From the NCBI RefSeq assembly GCF_001552415.1, contig NZ_BCRD01000003.1, forward strand, positions 124,001 through 188,000: a DNA stretch of 64,000 nt, read 5' to 3'. The stretch is from Corynebacterium xerosis NBRC 16721 = ATCC 373. GTDB taxonomy: Bacteria > Actinomycetota > Actinomycetes > Mycobacteriales > Mycobacteriaceae. A program made the position numbers and the translations under genes. Within the stretch, counting starts at the first letter, position 1; each line of letters opens with the position of its first letter. Below are positions 54,801 to 63,526 of this stretch, one piece after another. The notes below the pieces were generated by a model that saw only the letters and a list, made by a program, of their open reading frames with translations, was not told the DNA's origin and ran no database searches.

Positions 54801-55064
54801 CTACGCCGACCCGTCGCGAAGCCTCTGCAACCTGTGCACGGTGACGGGGTCCGCGGCCTCCGCCTCTGCGGTGTCCAACAGCAGGTTCAGGCGCTGGTGG
54901 TACCGCACGGCGCCCATGCCGAACTCGGCGCGGATCGCCTCCTCGCGGCGTCCGGCCTGCCTGGGCCCGCGCCGCACGCTCGCCGACCACCGGCGCTCGA
55001 AGGCCAGCGCGCGGCGGAGGAAATCCTCGGCGGCGCTGGTCCCGTCCCTGTCGTCCCCGTCCAT
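54801..55064 (-). CDS. DUF3263 protein (small HTH-like)
   Basis: An 87-residue protein with the DUF3263 pattern: FLRRALAFERRWSAS, then REEAIRAEFGMGAVRYHQRLNLLL, which resembles a helix-turn-helix, and a C-terminal VHRLQRLRD. It commonly neighbours LytR_C and def genes and is probably a regulator. ATG 55064 has GGAGGG directly against it, so the real mode of initiation is unclear. It diverges from def (58 bases). Confidence 0.78.
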   Translation of the reverse strand: MDGDDRDGTSAAEDFLRRALAFERRWSASVRRGPRQAGRREEAIRAEFGMGAVRYHQRLNLLLDTAEAEAADPVTVHRLQRLRDGSA

Positions 55065-55110
55065 CCCTCCACTAAAGCACGGGGCGTCCGGGCGGCCGGA
55101 ACCCGCCGCG

Positions 55111-55116
55111 TAGAAT
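55111..55116 (+). promoter_or_regulatory. def: def -10 box
   Basis: TAGAAT at 55111-55116 places the transcription start at or next to the ATG at 55123, again leaderless. No clear -35. Confidence 0.45.
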
Positions 55117-55122
55117 TTCCCC

Positions 55123-55740
55123 ATGACCATCCTGCCCATCGTCGTCTGCGGCGATCCCGTCCTGCACAATCCGACCCGCCCCGTCACCGGCGACGTGTCG
55201 GAGCTGTCGGAGCTGATCGCCGACATGTACGAGACCATGGACGCCGCCAACGGCGTCGGCCTGGCCGCCAATCAGGTGGGCGTCGATCTGCGCCTGTTCG
55301 TCTACGACTGCCCGGACGAGTCGGGCGAGTTCCGCCGCGGCTGCGTGATCAACCCGGTGCTGGACACCTCGGAGATCCCCAAGGGCATGCCGGAGGACGA
55401 CGGTTCCGACGACGAGGGCTGCCTGTCCGTCCCGGGACTGAGCTTTCCGACGGCCCGCGCCACCCACGCCACGGTGTCCGGATTGGATGAAAACGGGGAG
55501 CCCGTCACGGTCGTCGGCACCGGCCTGCTGGCCCGCTGCCTGCAGCACGAGGTCGGCCACCTCGACGGTTTCCTGTACACCGACGTGCTGACGGGCCGGT
55601 GGAAGCGCCGGGCGAAGAAGGAGATCAAGCACGAGGGATGGACGGTCGCGGGCATTACATGGACGCCCGGCGTCGACGAGGATCCCTTCGGCCACGACGA
55701 GCCGGATTCGCTGGACAAGGGTCGGGAGGACGACGCGTGA
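55123..55740 (+). CDS. def: Peptide deformylase
   Basis: Removes the formyl group from nascent proteins. The 205 residues show motif 1 [10 protein letters not shown] (44-53), motif 2 EGCLSVPG (Cys100 metal ligand) and motif 3 QHEVGHLDG (His142, Glu143, His146). An acidic loop precedes motif 2, and a C-terminal extension of about 25 acidic residues is present. The stop overlaps the next gene's GTG by 4 bases. Confidence 0.96.
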   Translation: MTILPIVVCGDPVLHNPTRPVTGDVSELSELIADMYETMDAANGVGLAANQVGVDLRLFVYDCPDESGEFRRGCVINPVLDTSEIPKGMPEDDGSDDEGCLSVPGLSFPTARATHATVSGLDENGEPVTVVGTGLLARCLQHEVGHLDGFLYTDVLTGRWKRRAKKEIKHEGWTVAGITWTPGVDEDPFGHDEPDSLDKGREDDA

Positions 55741-56810
55741 GCCTTCCCGAATACCCGGAACAACCGGGCCTGCCCACTTCCCGCTGGGGCGTCGGCGACG
55801 TGGCGGTGGGCCGCCGCGTCATCGTGCGCCGCGAGCTGACGGCCGAGGAGGCCGCCGCGTCGGGCAAGAAGGTCACCGACGTCATCGGCCACGTGGAGTC
55901 GCTGGATCCGCTGATCGTGCGACCGTCGTCGAAAAGCCACTCCGGCCCCGGCGAGGAACCGGGCGCGATCGACTTCACCCCGTACAAGGTCCTGGTGGTC
56001 AAGGCGCTGCCGGACCAGGTGGTGCGCAACTCCGACATCCGCGCGGTGGAAACCGCCACGGCGAAGGCGTTTCCAGGCATCGAGCACACGTGGGCGGGCC
56101 AGTGGCTGATGCGAGCCGGCGACGGCATCACCGAGCGGTCCAATTCGGCGCTGCCCATCGGCCCGGGCGCGGGGACGTCGCCGGTGCCGCTCGACGACAT
56201 CCGCGCCTTCTACGCCCGGCATGATCTGCCGGTGCGCATCGCCGTGCCCGACCGCATCTGCCGGCCCGCCGAGCAGCTGGTGGCGGGCGAGGGCTGGGAA
56301 ATCGGGCCGGACATCATCGTCATGACGCGCTCGGCCGCCGACCTGCCGGAGCCCACCGCGCCGGAGTCGCTGCCGGGCATCCGGGCCGAGGTCCTCGACC
56401 AGCCCGACGAGGCCTGGCTGGACCTGTACCACTTCCGCGGCAAGGCCCTGCCCCGCCGGGCGCTGCAGCTGCTGCGCGAGGACATCGACGGCCGGATGTC
56501 CTTCGGGCGGCTGGTCGTCGACGGCGAAGCGGGGGAATCCCGCACCGTCGCCATCACCCGCGGCACCCTCACCGAATCCGGCGACAGCCGGCGCTGGCTG
56601 GGCTTTTCCGCCGTAGAGGTCGCCCCGGACCTCCGCCGCCGCGGCCTGGGCACGCTGATGGGCCTGCACATGATGCATTGGGGCGCGGCCAACGGCGCCG
56701 ACGAGTGCTACCTGCAGGTCGTATCGGGCAACGACGCCGGCGTCGCCCTGTACCGCAGCCTCGGGTTCACCGAGCACCACCGCCACCGCTACGCGGTGTG
56801 GAACGGGTGA
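55737..56810 (+). CDS. N-acetylglutamate synthase, CG3035 family
   Basis: A 357-residue GNAT acetyltransferase. The N-terminal ~90 residues form a beta-rich module ([18 protein letters not shown]) and the rest a GNAT fold with the acetyl-CoA loop [19 protein letters not shown] (about 300-318) and the C-terminal [15 protein letters not shown]. Length, N-terminal module and location behind def match C. glutamicum Cg3035, which supplies N-acetylglutamate for arginine synthesis. Co-translated with def. Confidence 0.82.
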   Translation: MSLPEYPEQPGLPTSRWGVGDVAVGRRVIVRRELTAEEAAASGKKVTDVIGHVESLDPLIVRPSSKSHSGPGEEPGAIDFTPYKVLVVKALPDQVVRNSDIRAVETATAKAFPGIEHTWAGQWLMRAGDGITERSNSALPIGPGAGTSPVPLDDIRAFYARHDLPVRIAVPDRICRPAEQLVAGEGWEIGPDIIVMTRSAADLPEPTAPESLPGIRAEVLDQPDEAWLDLYHFRGKALPRRALQLLREDIDGRMSFGRLVVDGEAGESRTVAITRGTLTESGDSRRWLGFSAVEVAPDLRRRGLGTLMGLHMMHWGAANGADECYLQVVSGNDAGVALYRSLGFTEHHRHRYAVWNG

Positions 56811-56918
56811 GGCGGGAACATTCCGCGTTCCCGCCGCATCTCACCGGCGACAGGCCATGAACCGCGTTCCCTCCGGGCGCGGACCATGGAATAATCCCCC
56901 ACCAGAAAGGGAGGTGCC

Positions 56919-57371
56919 ATGTTCGACGACAACCATCCGGATCTGAATCTGGCCGAGACCGCGCCGATGCACCTCGACGACGACGTCTTCGACGGGCTGC
57001 TGGACTACGCCGTCAGCGCCGACGCCCACGACGTCGACGATTCGATCGTGCCAGCCGACTCCCCCGCCGATGCGATGGCCGACGACGACCTCGATTCCAT
57101 CGCCCTGGCCGACGACGCCGACGACCCCCTCGACTCCCCCGCCGATGATTCGCCCGTCACCGCCGATGATTCACCCGCCGGCAATGGTTACGGCGACCTC
57201 GACGATTTCGCCGGTGACCTCCCCGATGATCTGCCCGGCGACCTGACCGACGACCCGACGGCCGCGCCCCACGCCGACGACCTCGACGGTTTCGGCGCGG
57301 GCACTGTGGACGATGGGGTGGCCGATCCGTCGTCGAGCATCGGCGAAGCCGACCCCGAAATGGAGTGGTGA
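56919..57371 (+). CDS. Asp-rich acidic hypothetical protein
   Basis: A 150-residue protein with Asp as roughly a third of residues after position 30 and no Cys. The first 32 residues (NHPDLNLAETAPMHLDDDVF then DGLLDYAVSAD) are more ordinary. A strong ribosome-binding site (AAAGGGAGG, 5 bases before ATG) and an AATAAT-like -10 around 56889 support expression. It ends 7 bases before the sigma factor and may regulate it, but no anti-sigma fold is visible. No function assigned. Confidence 0.6.
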   Translation: MFDDNHPDLNLAETAPMHLDDDVFDGLLDYAVSADAHDVDDSIVPADSPADAMADDDLDSIALADDADDPLDSPADDSPVTADDSPAGNGYGDLDDFAGDLPDDLPGDLTDDPTAAPHADDLDGFGAGTVDDGVADPSSSIGEADPEMEW

Positions 57372-57378
57372 CCCGCCC

Positions 57379-57921
57379 ATGAGCCGCGACCGCGATGTGG
57401 AACTCGACCTGGTGGCCCGCGCCCGCGAGGGCGATTCGGGGGCGTTCCGGGAATTGGTGGCTCCGCACCGCGATCACCTGTGGGCCGTGTGCCTGTCCAT
57501 CACGTCGCACCGGCAGGACGCCGAGGACGCGCTGCAGGACGCGCTCATCGCCGGGTGGCGCAATCTCGAGCGGTTCGAGGGCCACGCGCGGTTTTCCACC
57601 TGGATGCACCGCATCGCCGCCAACGCGGCCCTGATGCTGGTGCGCAAGCGCCGCGACACCCCCGACGCCGATGCCGGCGACGACGAGGTGGACCGGGCGC
57701 CGGGCGTCTCCGAACGCGTCACCACCGTCGACGTGGTCCGCTCCGCGCTGGCGGCGCTGCCGCCGGAGTTCCGCGAGGCCGTGGTGCTGCGCGAATACGC
57801 CGACTTCACCTACCAGGACATCGCCGACCATCAGGGCGTCGCCGTGGCGACGGTGAAAACCCGCCTCAACCGCGGCCGCGCGAAACTGAAGGCGGCGCTG
57901 GTGGAGGCGGGCGTCGGCTGA
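57379..57921 (+). CDS. ECF-type RNA polymerase sigma factor
   Basis: A 180-residue sigma-70 family group 4 factor. Region 2 is ARAREGDSGAFRELVAPHRD through QDAEDALQDALIAGWRNLERF (about 12-70); region 4 is PPEFREAVVLREYADFTYQD then IADHQGVAVATVKTRLNRGRAKL (about 125-172). No zinc anti-sigma factor gene is adjacent; the acidic gene upstream is the only linked candidate. It converges on the Hsp70-like gene. Confidence 0.9.
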   Translation: MSRDRDVELDLVARAREGDSGAFRELVAPHRDHLWAVCLSITSHRQDAEDALQDALIAGWRNLERFEGHARFSTWMHRIAANAALMLVRKRRDTPDADAGDDEVDRAPGVSERVTTVDVVRSALAALPPEFREAVVLREYADFTYQDIADHQGVAVATVKTRLNRGRAKLKAALVEAGVG

Positions 57922-57977
57922 GCGAAAAGCTCGGCGAAGAACCGGGCGAAGGCCCGGGCCGGGAGCCTGGATCAGGC

Positions 57978-60023
57978 CTAGATCAGGCCCCGGTCCCGCA
58001 GGAACGCCCGGGCGTCGTCGGCCGTTTCGAAGTGGCCGGACTCGTACACGTACCCGCCGGCGTCGTCGACGTAGTAGAAGTACGCGAACGAATCACGGTC
58101 GTGGAGGTAGATGGCCTTCCCGTCCTCGTTGAGCAGCTCCTCGAGCTCGCTGGTGGAGCGCTTTCCGGCGCTGCGCACCACCTCGATGATGTCGGGGTTC
58201 GGCATCACGTCGAAGATGTTCGGGCCCCGGCCGTTTCCGACGTCGGACTCGTAGCCGCACAGGTACCCGGGCACCCGCTCGCCGCCCATTCCGATGCTCA
58301 ACGACGTATCCGTGGCGCTGCACTGCTGCAGGCCATCGGTCAGGCCATCGGGCAGGCGCTCATCGACGGCCGCCGTGGCCTCCTTGTAGTCCGACGGGCC
58401 AGGCATCGGGTTCGGCCACGGTGCGCCGGTCATGGCGACGCCGCCATCGTCCCCCGGGGAGGTGCTTTCCGACGCCCCCGTGGAGGTTCCACCGCCGTTG
58501 CCGTTGCCTTCGCCGCCTTCGTCGCCGCCGGACATGGCGGCCCAGGCGATGCCTCCGACCAGTAGCAGCGCGGCGATCGCGCCGATGGCGATCAGCGGCG
58601 TCTTCGAGTTCCCGGACTTGGTGCCGGAGGAGCTGGGCACCGCCGCGAACTGCTGCGGCTGGGATTGGTGCTGCTGGGCATTCTGCGGCCCGGGCTGCTG
58701 CCCGTAGGGATTCGACACCGGGCGGTACGGCTGCTGCGACATCTGCGGCTGCGACTGCTGGAACTGCTGGGGCTGGAACTGCTGCTGCGGCTGGGGCTGA
58801 GTCGGCGGTTGTGCCGGCGCCGGAGACTGCGCCGACGAGTGCGGCCCGGCCGGCGGCATCGGCGACACCGCCATCGGGCCGGCGCCCGCCGCGATGGCGT
58901 CGGGGGCGATCCACGTTGTGACGCCGGCGACGACGTCATCGGCCCGGCGCGTCGGCCCCATCAGGGCGCCGCGGCTGACCACGGTCTTCGGGTCGTCGAG
59001 GGTGGCCACCTGGCACAGCTCGCCCAGGCGGTCCTGGACGTAGGGGACGCGGGCGGAACCGCCGGTGAGGTACAGCGGCGTCGACGGGTCGGGGCGCAGT
59101 CCGGCGTCGAGCATCGTCGCGCGGGTGACGTCCAGGGCACGGTCGATGTCGGGCTTGATCAGCTCCTCGAACTCGCCGCGGGTGAGCATCAGCGTGGTCT
59201 CGCGGCCCTTGGCCGCCACGGTGATGGTGGCCCGCGGAGCCTCCGACAGGACCTCCTTGGCCGTCCTGATCGACCGGTCCAGGGACAGCGACGGCCCCGT
59301 CGCACCGGACTGCAGCGCGCGCAGCAGCTCGGTGTCGTTCTCCTCCAGCTCCGACTCCACCCACGAACGGATGCGGGCGTCGAGGGTGCGGCCGCCCAGC
59401 GAATTGTCGCCGCGCGCCGCCACGACCTGCAGCGACCCATCGGCGGCCGGGGTCAGCACCGCGACGTCGAGGGTGCCGCCGCCGAGGTCGAACACCGCGA
59501 CCTTTTGGCCCGGCGACAGCGGCCGCTTGAACGAGTACCAGTACGTCGCGGCACGCGGCTCGGAGACCAGCGACAGGCGGCGACGCTCGATGCCGGCGCG
59601 CTCCGCGCCCTCGATCAGGCGCACCAGCTCCGCCTGGCCCCAACCCTCCGGGTGCGTCAGCACGACGTCGTCGGGCATGGTCCCGCCCGCGAAACGCCGC
59701 GCCCGCTCGAGCACCGACCCGATCACCGCGGCGACGACCTCGACCACCGGCATGCGCGAGCCCGCCAACAGCACGGTTTCCGAACCGATGGCCCGCTTCG
59801 GCTCCGGCAGGAACGCGTCGGGGCGGGATTCCGCCTGGTTCATGGCCACATGGCCGACCAGCAGGCCCTGGCCGTCGGCGAACACCGCCGACGGCAGCAG
59901 ATTGCCGTGGTGCGACAGCGCCAGCGCCTCCGCCGCCGGGCCGCCGTGCCCGGCGCCGGCCGCGCGGTGGGCGGCGGCAGTGTTCGACGTGCCGAAATCG
60001 ATGGCCAATCGCCAACCGGACAT
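57978..60023 (-). CDS. Hsp70-like ATPase with membrane anchor and external domain
   Basis: A 681-residue chimera. Residues about 1-375 are an actin/Hsp70-type nucleotide-binding domain (IDFGTSNTAAA, phosphate 2 loop FDLGGGTLDVAVL, adenosine motif LTGGSARVPYV). There is no Hsp70 substrate-binding domain. A Gln/Pro-rich linker (about 395-465) leads to one membrane helix (about 474-496) and a C-terminal domain of about 150 residues that should lie outside the cell membrane (paired Cys in LQQCSATDT and GYLCGYESD). ATG 60023 follows AAAGGA by 8 bases. It is the last gene of the dynamin operon. Confidence 0.85.
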   Translation of the reverse strand: MSGWRLAIDFGTSNTAAAHRAAGAGHGGPAAEALALSHHGNLLPSAVFADGQGLLVGHVAMNQAESRPDAFLPEPKRAIGSETVLLAGSRMPVVEVVAAVIGSVLERARRFAGGTMPDDVVLTHPEGWGQAELVRLIEGAERAGIERRRLSLVSEPRAATYWYSFKRPLSPGQKVAVFDLGGGTLDVAVLTPAADGSLQVVAARGDNSLGGRTLDARIRSWVESELEENDTELLRALQSGATGPSLSLDRSIRTAKEVLSEAPRATITVAAKGRETTLMLTRGEFEELIKPDIDRALDVTRATMLDAGLRPDPSTPLYLTGGSARVPYVQDRLGELCQVATLDDPKTVVSRGALMGPTRRADDVVAGVTTWIAPDAIAAGAGPMAVSPMPPAGPHSSAQSPAPAQPPTQPQPQQQFQPQQFQQSQPQMSQQPYRPVSNPYGQQPGPQNAQQHQSQPQQFAAVPSSSGTKSGNSKTPLIAIGAIAALLLVGGIAWAAMSGGDEGGEGNGNGGGTSTGASESTSPGDDGGVAMTGAPWPNPMPGPSDYKEATAAVDERLPDGLTDGLQQCSATDTSLSIGMGGERVPGYLCGYESDVGNGRGPNIFDVMPNPDIIEVVRSAGKRSTSELEELLNEDGKAIYLHDRDSFAYFYYVDDAGGYVYESGHFETADDARAFLRDRGLI

Positions 60024-60057
60024 GGTCATGTTCCTTTCGGGGGCCTCATCAACCCGG

Positions 60058-61488
60058 TCAGCTTAACAGCGCCGACACCATCGCGATGAGGCGAACTCGC
60101 GAGTCTTCTTCCGCCGCGGATCGTCCCAGAAGCGTCATCCTCTGCAACTCGTCGTACATCTCCCGCGCCCGACGGGACACCTGCGCCGGATCCGCGGCGG
60201 CCGGAAGCCCCAGCCGCTCGGCGTCGTTTCCGCCGGACAAGGCGTCGTAAAGCATGGGCATCAGAGGGGAATTCGGCGACGTCGCCGCCAACCCGCGGTA
60301 GGCGGTGAAGAGCATCACCGGCACCATCGCCGGCTGATTCGCCAGCACCCCGTGGATGTGGCGCACGTGCGCGGAAAGCTGGTGCGAATAACCGAGCTGC
60401 TCCAGCTGCTGCAGCAATCGCGCCGCCCGGCCCAACGCCGCGTAGCGCAGCAACCCGCCCTCCAGGACGCGGCGCAGGCGGGCGATGCCGGAGCGCTCCT
60501 CCAGCCACTCGTTGAGCGCCACCGCGCCCTGCCCCGCGATACCCGCGCCGCGCACCACCCCGTACTCGCCGAGCAGATCCAGCGCCCGGTCGCGCAACTG
60601 CGCGTCGATGAGGGCCGGGGACGCGGATTCGAGCTCCTCGACCAGATCCTCCGGGGCCAGCCGCCCCAGTTCCGCGACGGCGCGCGCCACCGGCTCGGTC
60701 ACCCGCCCCGTCGCCGCCGACTCCGCCATCAGGCCGGACACCGGCACGACGGCGCCCATCAGCGAACCGAGACGCCCGCGCAGCACCCCGCAGTAGCGTT
60801 CGGCGTGGTCGAGCGGATCGCGCCGGCCGAAGGCCCCCTCGCCGAAGGAGTCCGCGCGCGCCAGCACGCCGACGGTGTTCAGCGGCGTGAAACCGAGCTT
60901 GCCGACGAACTCGCGTTCGTCGATCCGCGGCGACGAATCGAACAGGAACACCGCGGCATCGGCGTCCACCGACGCCTCGCGCGTCTGGGCGTAGCCGTCG
61001 ATGAGGGCACGCTCGGTGGCGTCGCGGTTCTCCACCGTCAGCGTGGCGATGCCGGGGGTGTCGATGATGGTCATCCGCTCCACCGCCGCCGACGGCAGGA
61101 ACCGGTCGACGTAGGCGACCTCCGGCACGGGGCGGCCGACGTCGACCAGCACGCCGTCGTCGAGCACTCCCCTGCTGCGGCGGCCGTCGTTGCCCACGAC
61201 CTCCGCCCGCGAGGGGGCGCCGTGGCGGAAGACGGTGACGGCGTTGGTGGTCTCCAGGGCGCCCGTCGCCGCGACGTTCTCGCCGATCAGGGCGTTGACC
61301 AGCGTCGACTTGCCCGCCTTGAGCCTGCCGACGACCAGCACCCGCGGCGGCGAGAACAGGATCCCGCCCAGCCGGTTGGCGTGGTCCGGCAGATCGCCGC
61401 CGCCGGAGGCCAGCGCGTGCAGCGCCCGGTCGATTTCCCGCGTGACGGGGTCCATGGTCTCGGCGTTCACGTTCGCGCGGTCCTCCAT
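60058..61488 (-). CDS. Dynamin-like GTPase, IniC-like
   Basis: A 476-residue dynamin-superfamily GTPase, close in size to mycobacterial IniC (about 493). G1 is GRLKAGKST (54-62), with Thr at VTTN-like ALETTNAV for G2, IIDTPG for G3 and LARAD for G4. Helical regions after about 270 form the bundle/stalk. No membrane helix is evident. It overlaps the larger GTPase by one base (TGATG), so the pair is made together. Confidence 0.85.
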   Translation of the reverse strand: MEDRANVNAETMDPVTREIDRALHALASGGGDLPDHANRLGGILFSPPRVLVVGRLKAGKSTLVNALIGENVAATGALETTNAVTVFRHGAPSRAEVVGNDGRRSRGVLDDGVLVDVGRPVPEVAYVDRFLPSAAVERMTIIDTPGIATLTVENRDATERALIDGYAQTREASVDADAAVFLFDSSPRIDEREFVGKLGFTPLNTVGVLARADSFGEGAFGRRDPLDHAERYCGVLRGRLGSLMGAVVPVSGLMAESAATGRVTEPVARAVAELGRLAPEDLVEELESASPALIDAQLRDRALDLLGEYGVVRGAGIAGQGAVALNEWLEERSGIARLRRVLEGGLLRYAALGRAARLLQQLEQLGYSHQLSAHVRHIHGVLANQPAMVPVMLFTAYRGLAATSPNSPLMPMLYDALSGGNDAERLGLPAAADPAQVSRRAREMYDELQRMTLLGRSAAEEDSRVRLIAMVSALLS

Positions 61489-63344
61489 CAGCGCCCCACT
61501 CCCCTCAACGTGCCCGCGGACGTGGCCAGGTCCCCGCGGATCTTCGCCACGATCTCCTTGTTCCGGTTCAGCCGCGCCAGCGTTTGGCGGCGCTCCTCCT
61601 CGGAGGCCCGGGCGGCGGCGCGGGCGTCTTCGATGCGCCGTTTGAGTTCGTCGCCGTCGCGCCGCAGCCGGGCTCGGTAGCGCAGCACGATTTCGGTGCG
61701 CACCGTGGTCACCAGCGTGTCCACGTTGCGGTTGACGCTCATGCGCAGCGCCGCCACCGTTTCGCGGGTCCACGTGACCAGATGCTGCTTGCCGTTGCGC
61801 ATGGCCCGGTAGGCCATGTTGACGCCCAGCCAGCCGCCGCCGATGACCGCCGCGGGCAGCGCGATGGTGGCCAGACCCATCGCCGCCAGCGCACCGCCGC
61901 CGGCCGAGGCGATGGCGGGCCCGGAAATGATGCCCAACGTCACCATGCCCGGGTCGATGAGGTTCTCGGTCTTCGACGCGACGGAGTGCCGCCCGTCGCC
62001 GGAACCGCCGGGGGCGATGCTCATCAGCGCGGCGCCGGCCATGGCCTCCCATTCGTGGTCGTCGCCGAACAGGGCGTTGGCCTCGCGGCGCAGCACCTCC
62101 AGCTGGCGGTTGACGGCCGTCTCCGCCGCCGCCGACAGTTCGTCCTCGATGCGCGAAGTGAACACCTGCGGCTTCGAACGCAGCACCTTCATGCCCGAGG
62201 AGTTGATGGTCCGGATCCACTGCTCGCGGATGCGGTCCGTTTCGGCGTCGAAGCCCGCCATGATCGATTGCCGTGCGACCGTGATGTTGCGCGCCAGGAT
62301 CTGCTCCCATTCCTGGCCATGGTCGCGCAGCCGGCGCAGTTCGTCGCGGCGCGCCTCCAGCTCGGGGACCACTTCTTCGGCGCGGTCGACGGCGGCGAGA
62401 TCGGCGGCGATGGTGGCGGCGACGCCCTCCAGCGCGGTTTCGGCCATCGACAGCGCCGCGACCTTGGACAGCAGGGCACCGCGGGCCATTTCCGCGGCGA
62501 TGCGCCCGCGCAGCTCCGCGATCCCGGAGGTCCGCTCGACGCGGGCGCGGCGCTCCGGGTCCTCCATTTCGGCGGCATCGACGGCCCGCAGGCTGGAGAC
62601 GCCGATGACGGGCACGTCGCGGCCCAGGTGCTCGCGGATCAGCCGGCGGTCGTCGTCGACGATCGCGCGCCACCGGCGCAGGTTCTTGTCGGTCTTGGTC
62701 ACGGCGACGATGACCGATCCCGCCGCCTGCGCCGCCCGGCCCAGGATCTCCATTTCGGGCGCGGTGATCGGCGTCGTCGCGTCGCACACCATGAGCAGCA
62801 CGCCGGCGCCGCGGGCGCGTTCCAACGCGACGTCGATGGCCGCCCGGTCCAGGCCGCCGGCACCCGGGGTGTCGATGAACAGCGCCTTGGGCACGTGCTC
62901 ACCCGACACCCGCACGGTGACGCCGGTGGGCAGCTCCGGGGTATCGGGATCGGCCACGCGGGCGCCGTTCATGGTCGCCCATTCGCGCAGCTCCGACAGC
63001 GGCGCCCGTTCGATGCGGTCACCGAAGTTCAGGTCGATGACGTCGGTGTTCTCCTCCGACCGCAGCACCTGCACCGGGGCGGAGGTGCACACGTCGACGT
63101 CGACGGGCAGCAGGTCCCGGGCGCCCGCGATGGCGTTGATCACCGAGCTCTTCCCCCGCTTGACCTCGCCGACGACCACGACGGTGCCTCGCAGCGCCGT
63201 GTCCCCCCAGGTGCGCCGGATCGCCGCCGCCACGTCCTTGTGGCCGTAGCGGTCGAGGATCTTCAGGGCCGACGACAGCGTTTTCGCCGCGGTCTCGACT
63301 TCACGGCGCAGGGTGGCGCGCGCGTCGGCGGGGGTCGTCGTCAT
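61488..63344 (-). CDS. Dynamin-like GTPase, IniA-like
   Basis: A 618-residue dynamin-superfamily protein close to mycobacterial IniA (about 640), a membrane-fission GTPase linked to drug tolerance. G1 is GEVKRGKSS (59-67), G3 IDTPGAGG, G4 VTKTDK. Residues about 300-470 are a long helical stalk, and a hydrophobic pair of segments near 495-530 (GMVTLGIISGPAIASAGGGA and neighbouring residues) should insert in the membrane. ATG 63344 has AAGGAA 6 bases upstream. First gene of a three-gene operon. Confidence 0.87.
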   Translation of the reverse strand: MTTTPADARATLRREVETAAKTLSSALKILDRYGHKDVAAAIRRTWGDTALRGTVVVVGEVKRGKSSVINAIAGARDLLPVDVDVCTSAPVQVLRSEENTDVIDLNFGDRIERAPLSELREWATMNGARVADPDTPELPTGVTVRVSGEHVPKALFIDTPGAGGLDRAAIDVALERARGAGVLLMVCDATTPITAPEMEILGRAAQAAGSVIVAVTKTDKNLRRWRAIVDDDRRLIREHLGRDVPVIGVSSLRAVDAAEMEDPERRARVERTSGIAELRGRIAAEMARGALLSKVAALSMAETALEGVAATIAADLAAVDRAEEVVPELEARRDELRRLRDHGQEWEQILARNITVARQSIMAGFDAETDRIREQWIRTINSSGMKVLRSKPQVFTSRIEDELSAAAETAVNRQLEVLRREANALFGDDHEWEAMAGAALMSIAPGGSGDGRHSVASKTENLIDPGMVTLGIISGPAIASAGGGALAAMGLATIALPAAVIGGGWLGVNMAYRAMRNGKQHLVTWTRETVAALRMSVNRNVDTLVTTVRTEIVLRYRARLRRDGDELKRRIEDARAAARASEEERRQTLARLNRNKEIVAKIRGDLATSAGTLRGVGR

Positions 63345-63526
63345 GCGGATTTCCTTCGTGGCGGTCGCCGTTTCGGTGGGTCCCCGCAATCATAAGGGTC
63401 ACCTCGGAAAAACAGTTCGTGGATAATTTCGCTTGGACGGGAACATTCGGCGCCACCCGGCGCATCACATCGTCGACCAACGCGGAAAGCCAACCGCGCG
63501 ACACACGCCCCGAGAGGAACGACATC

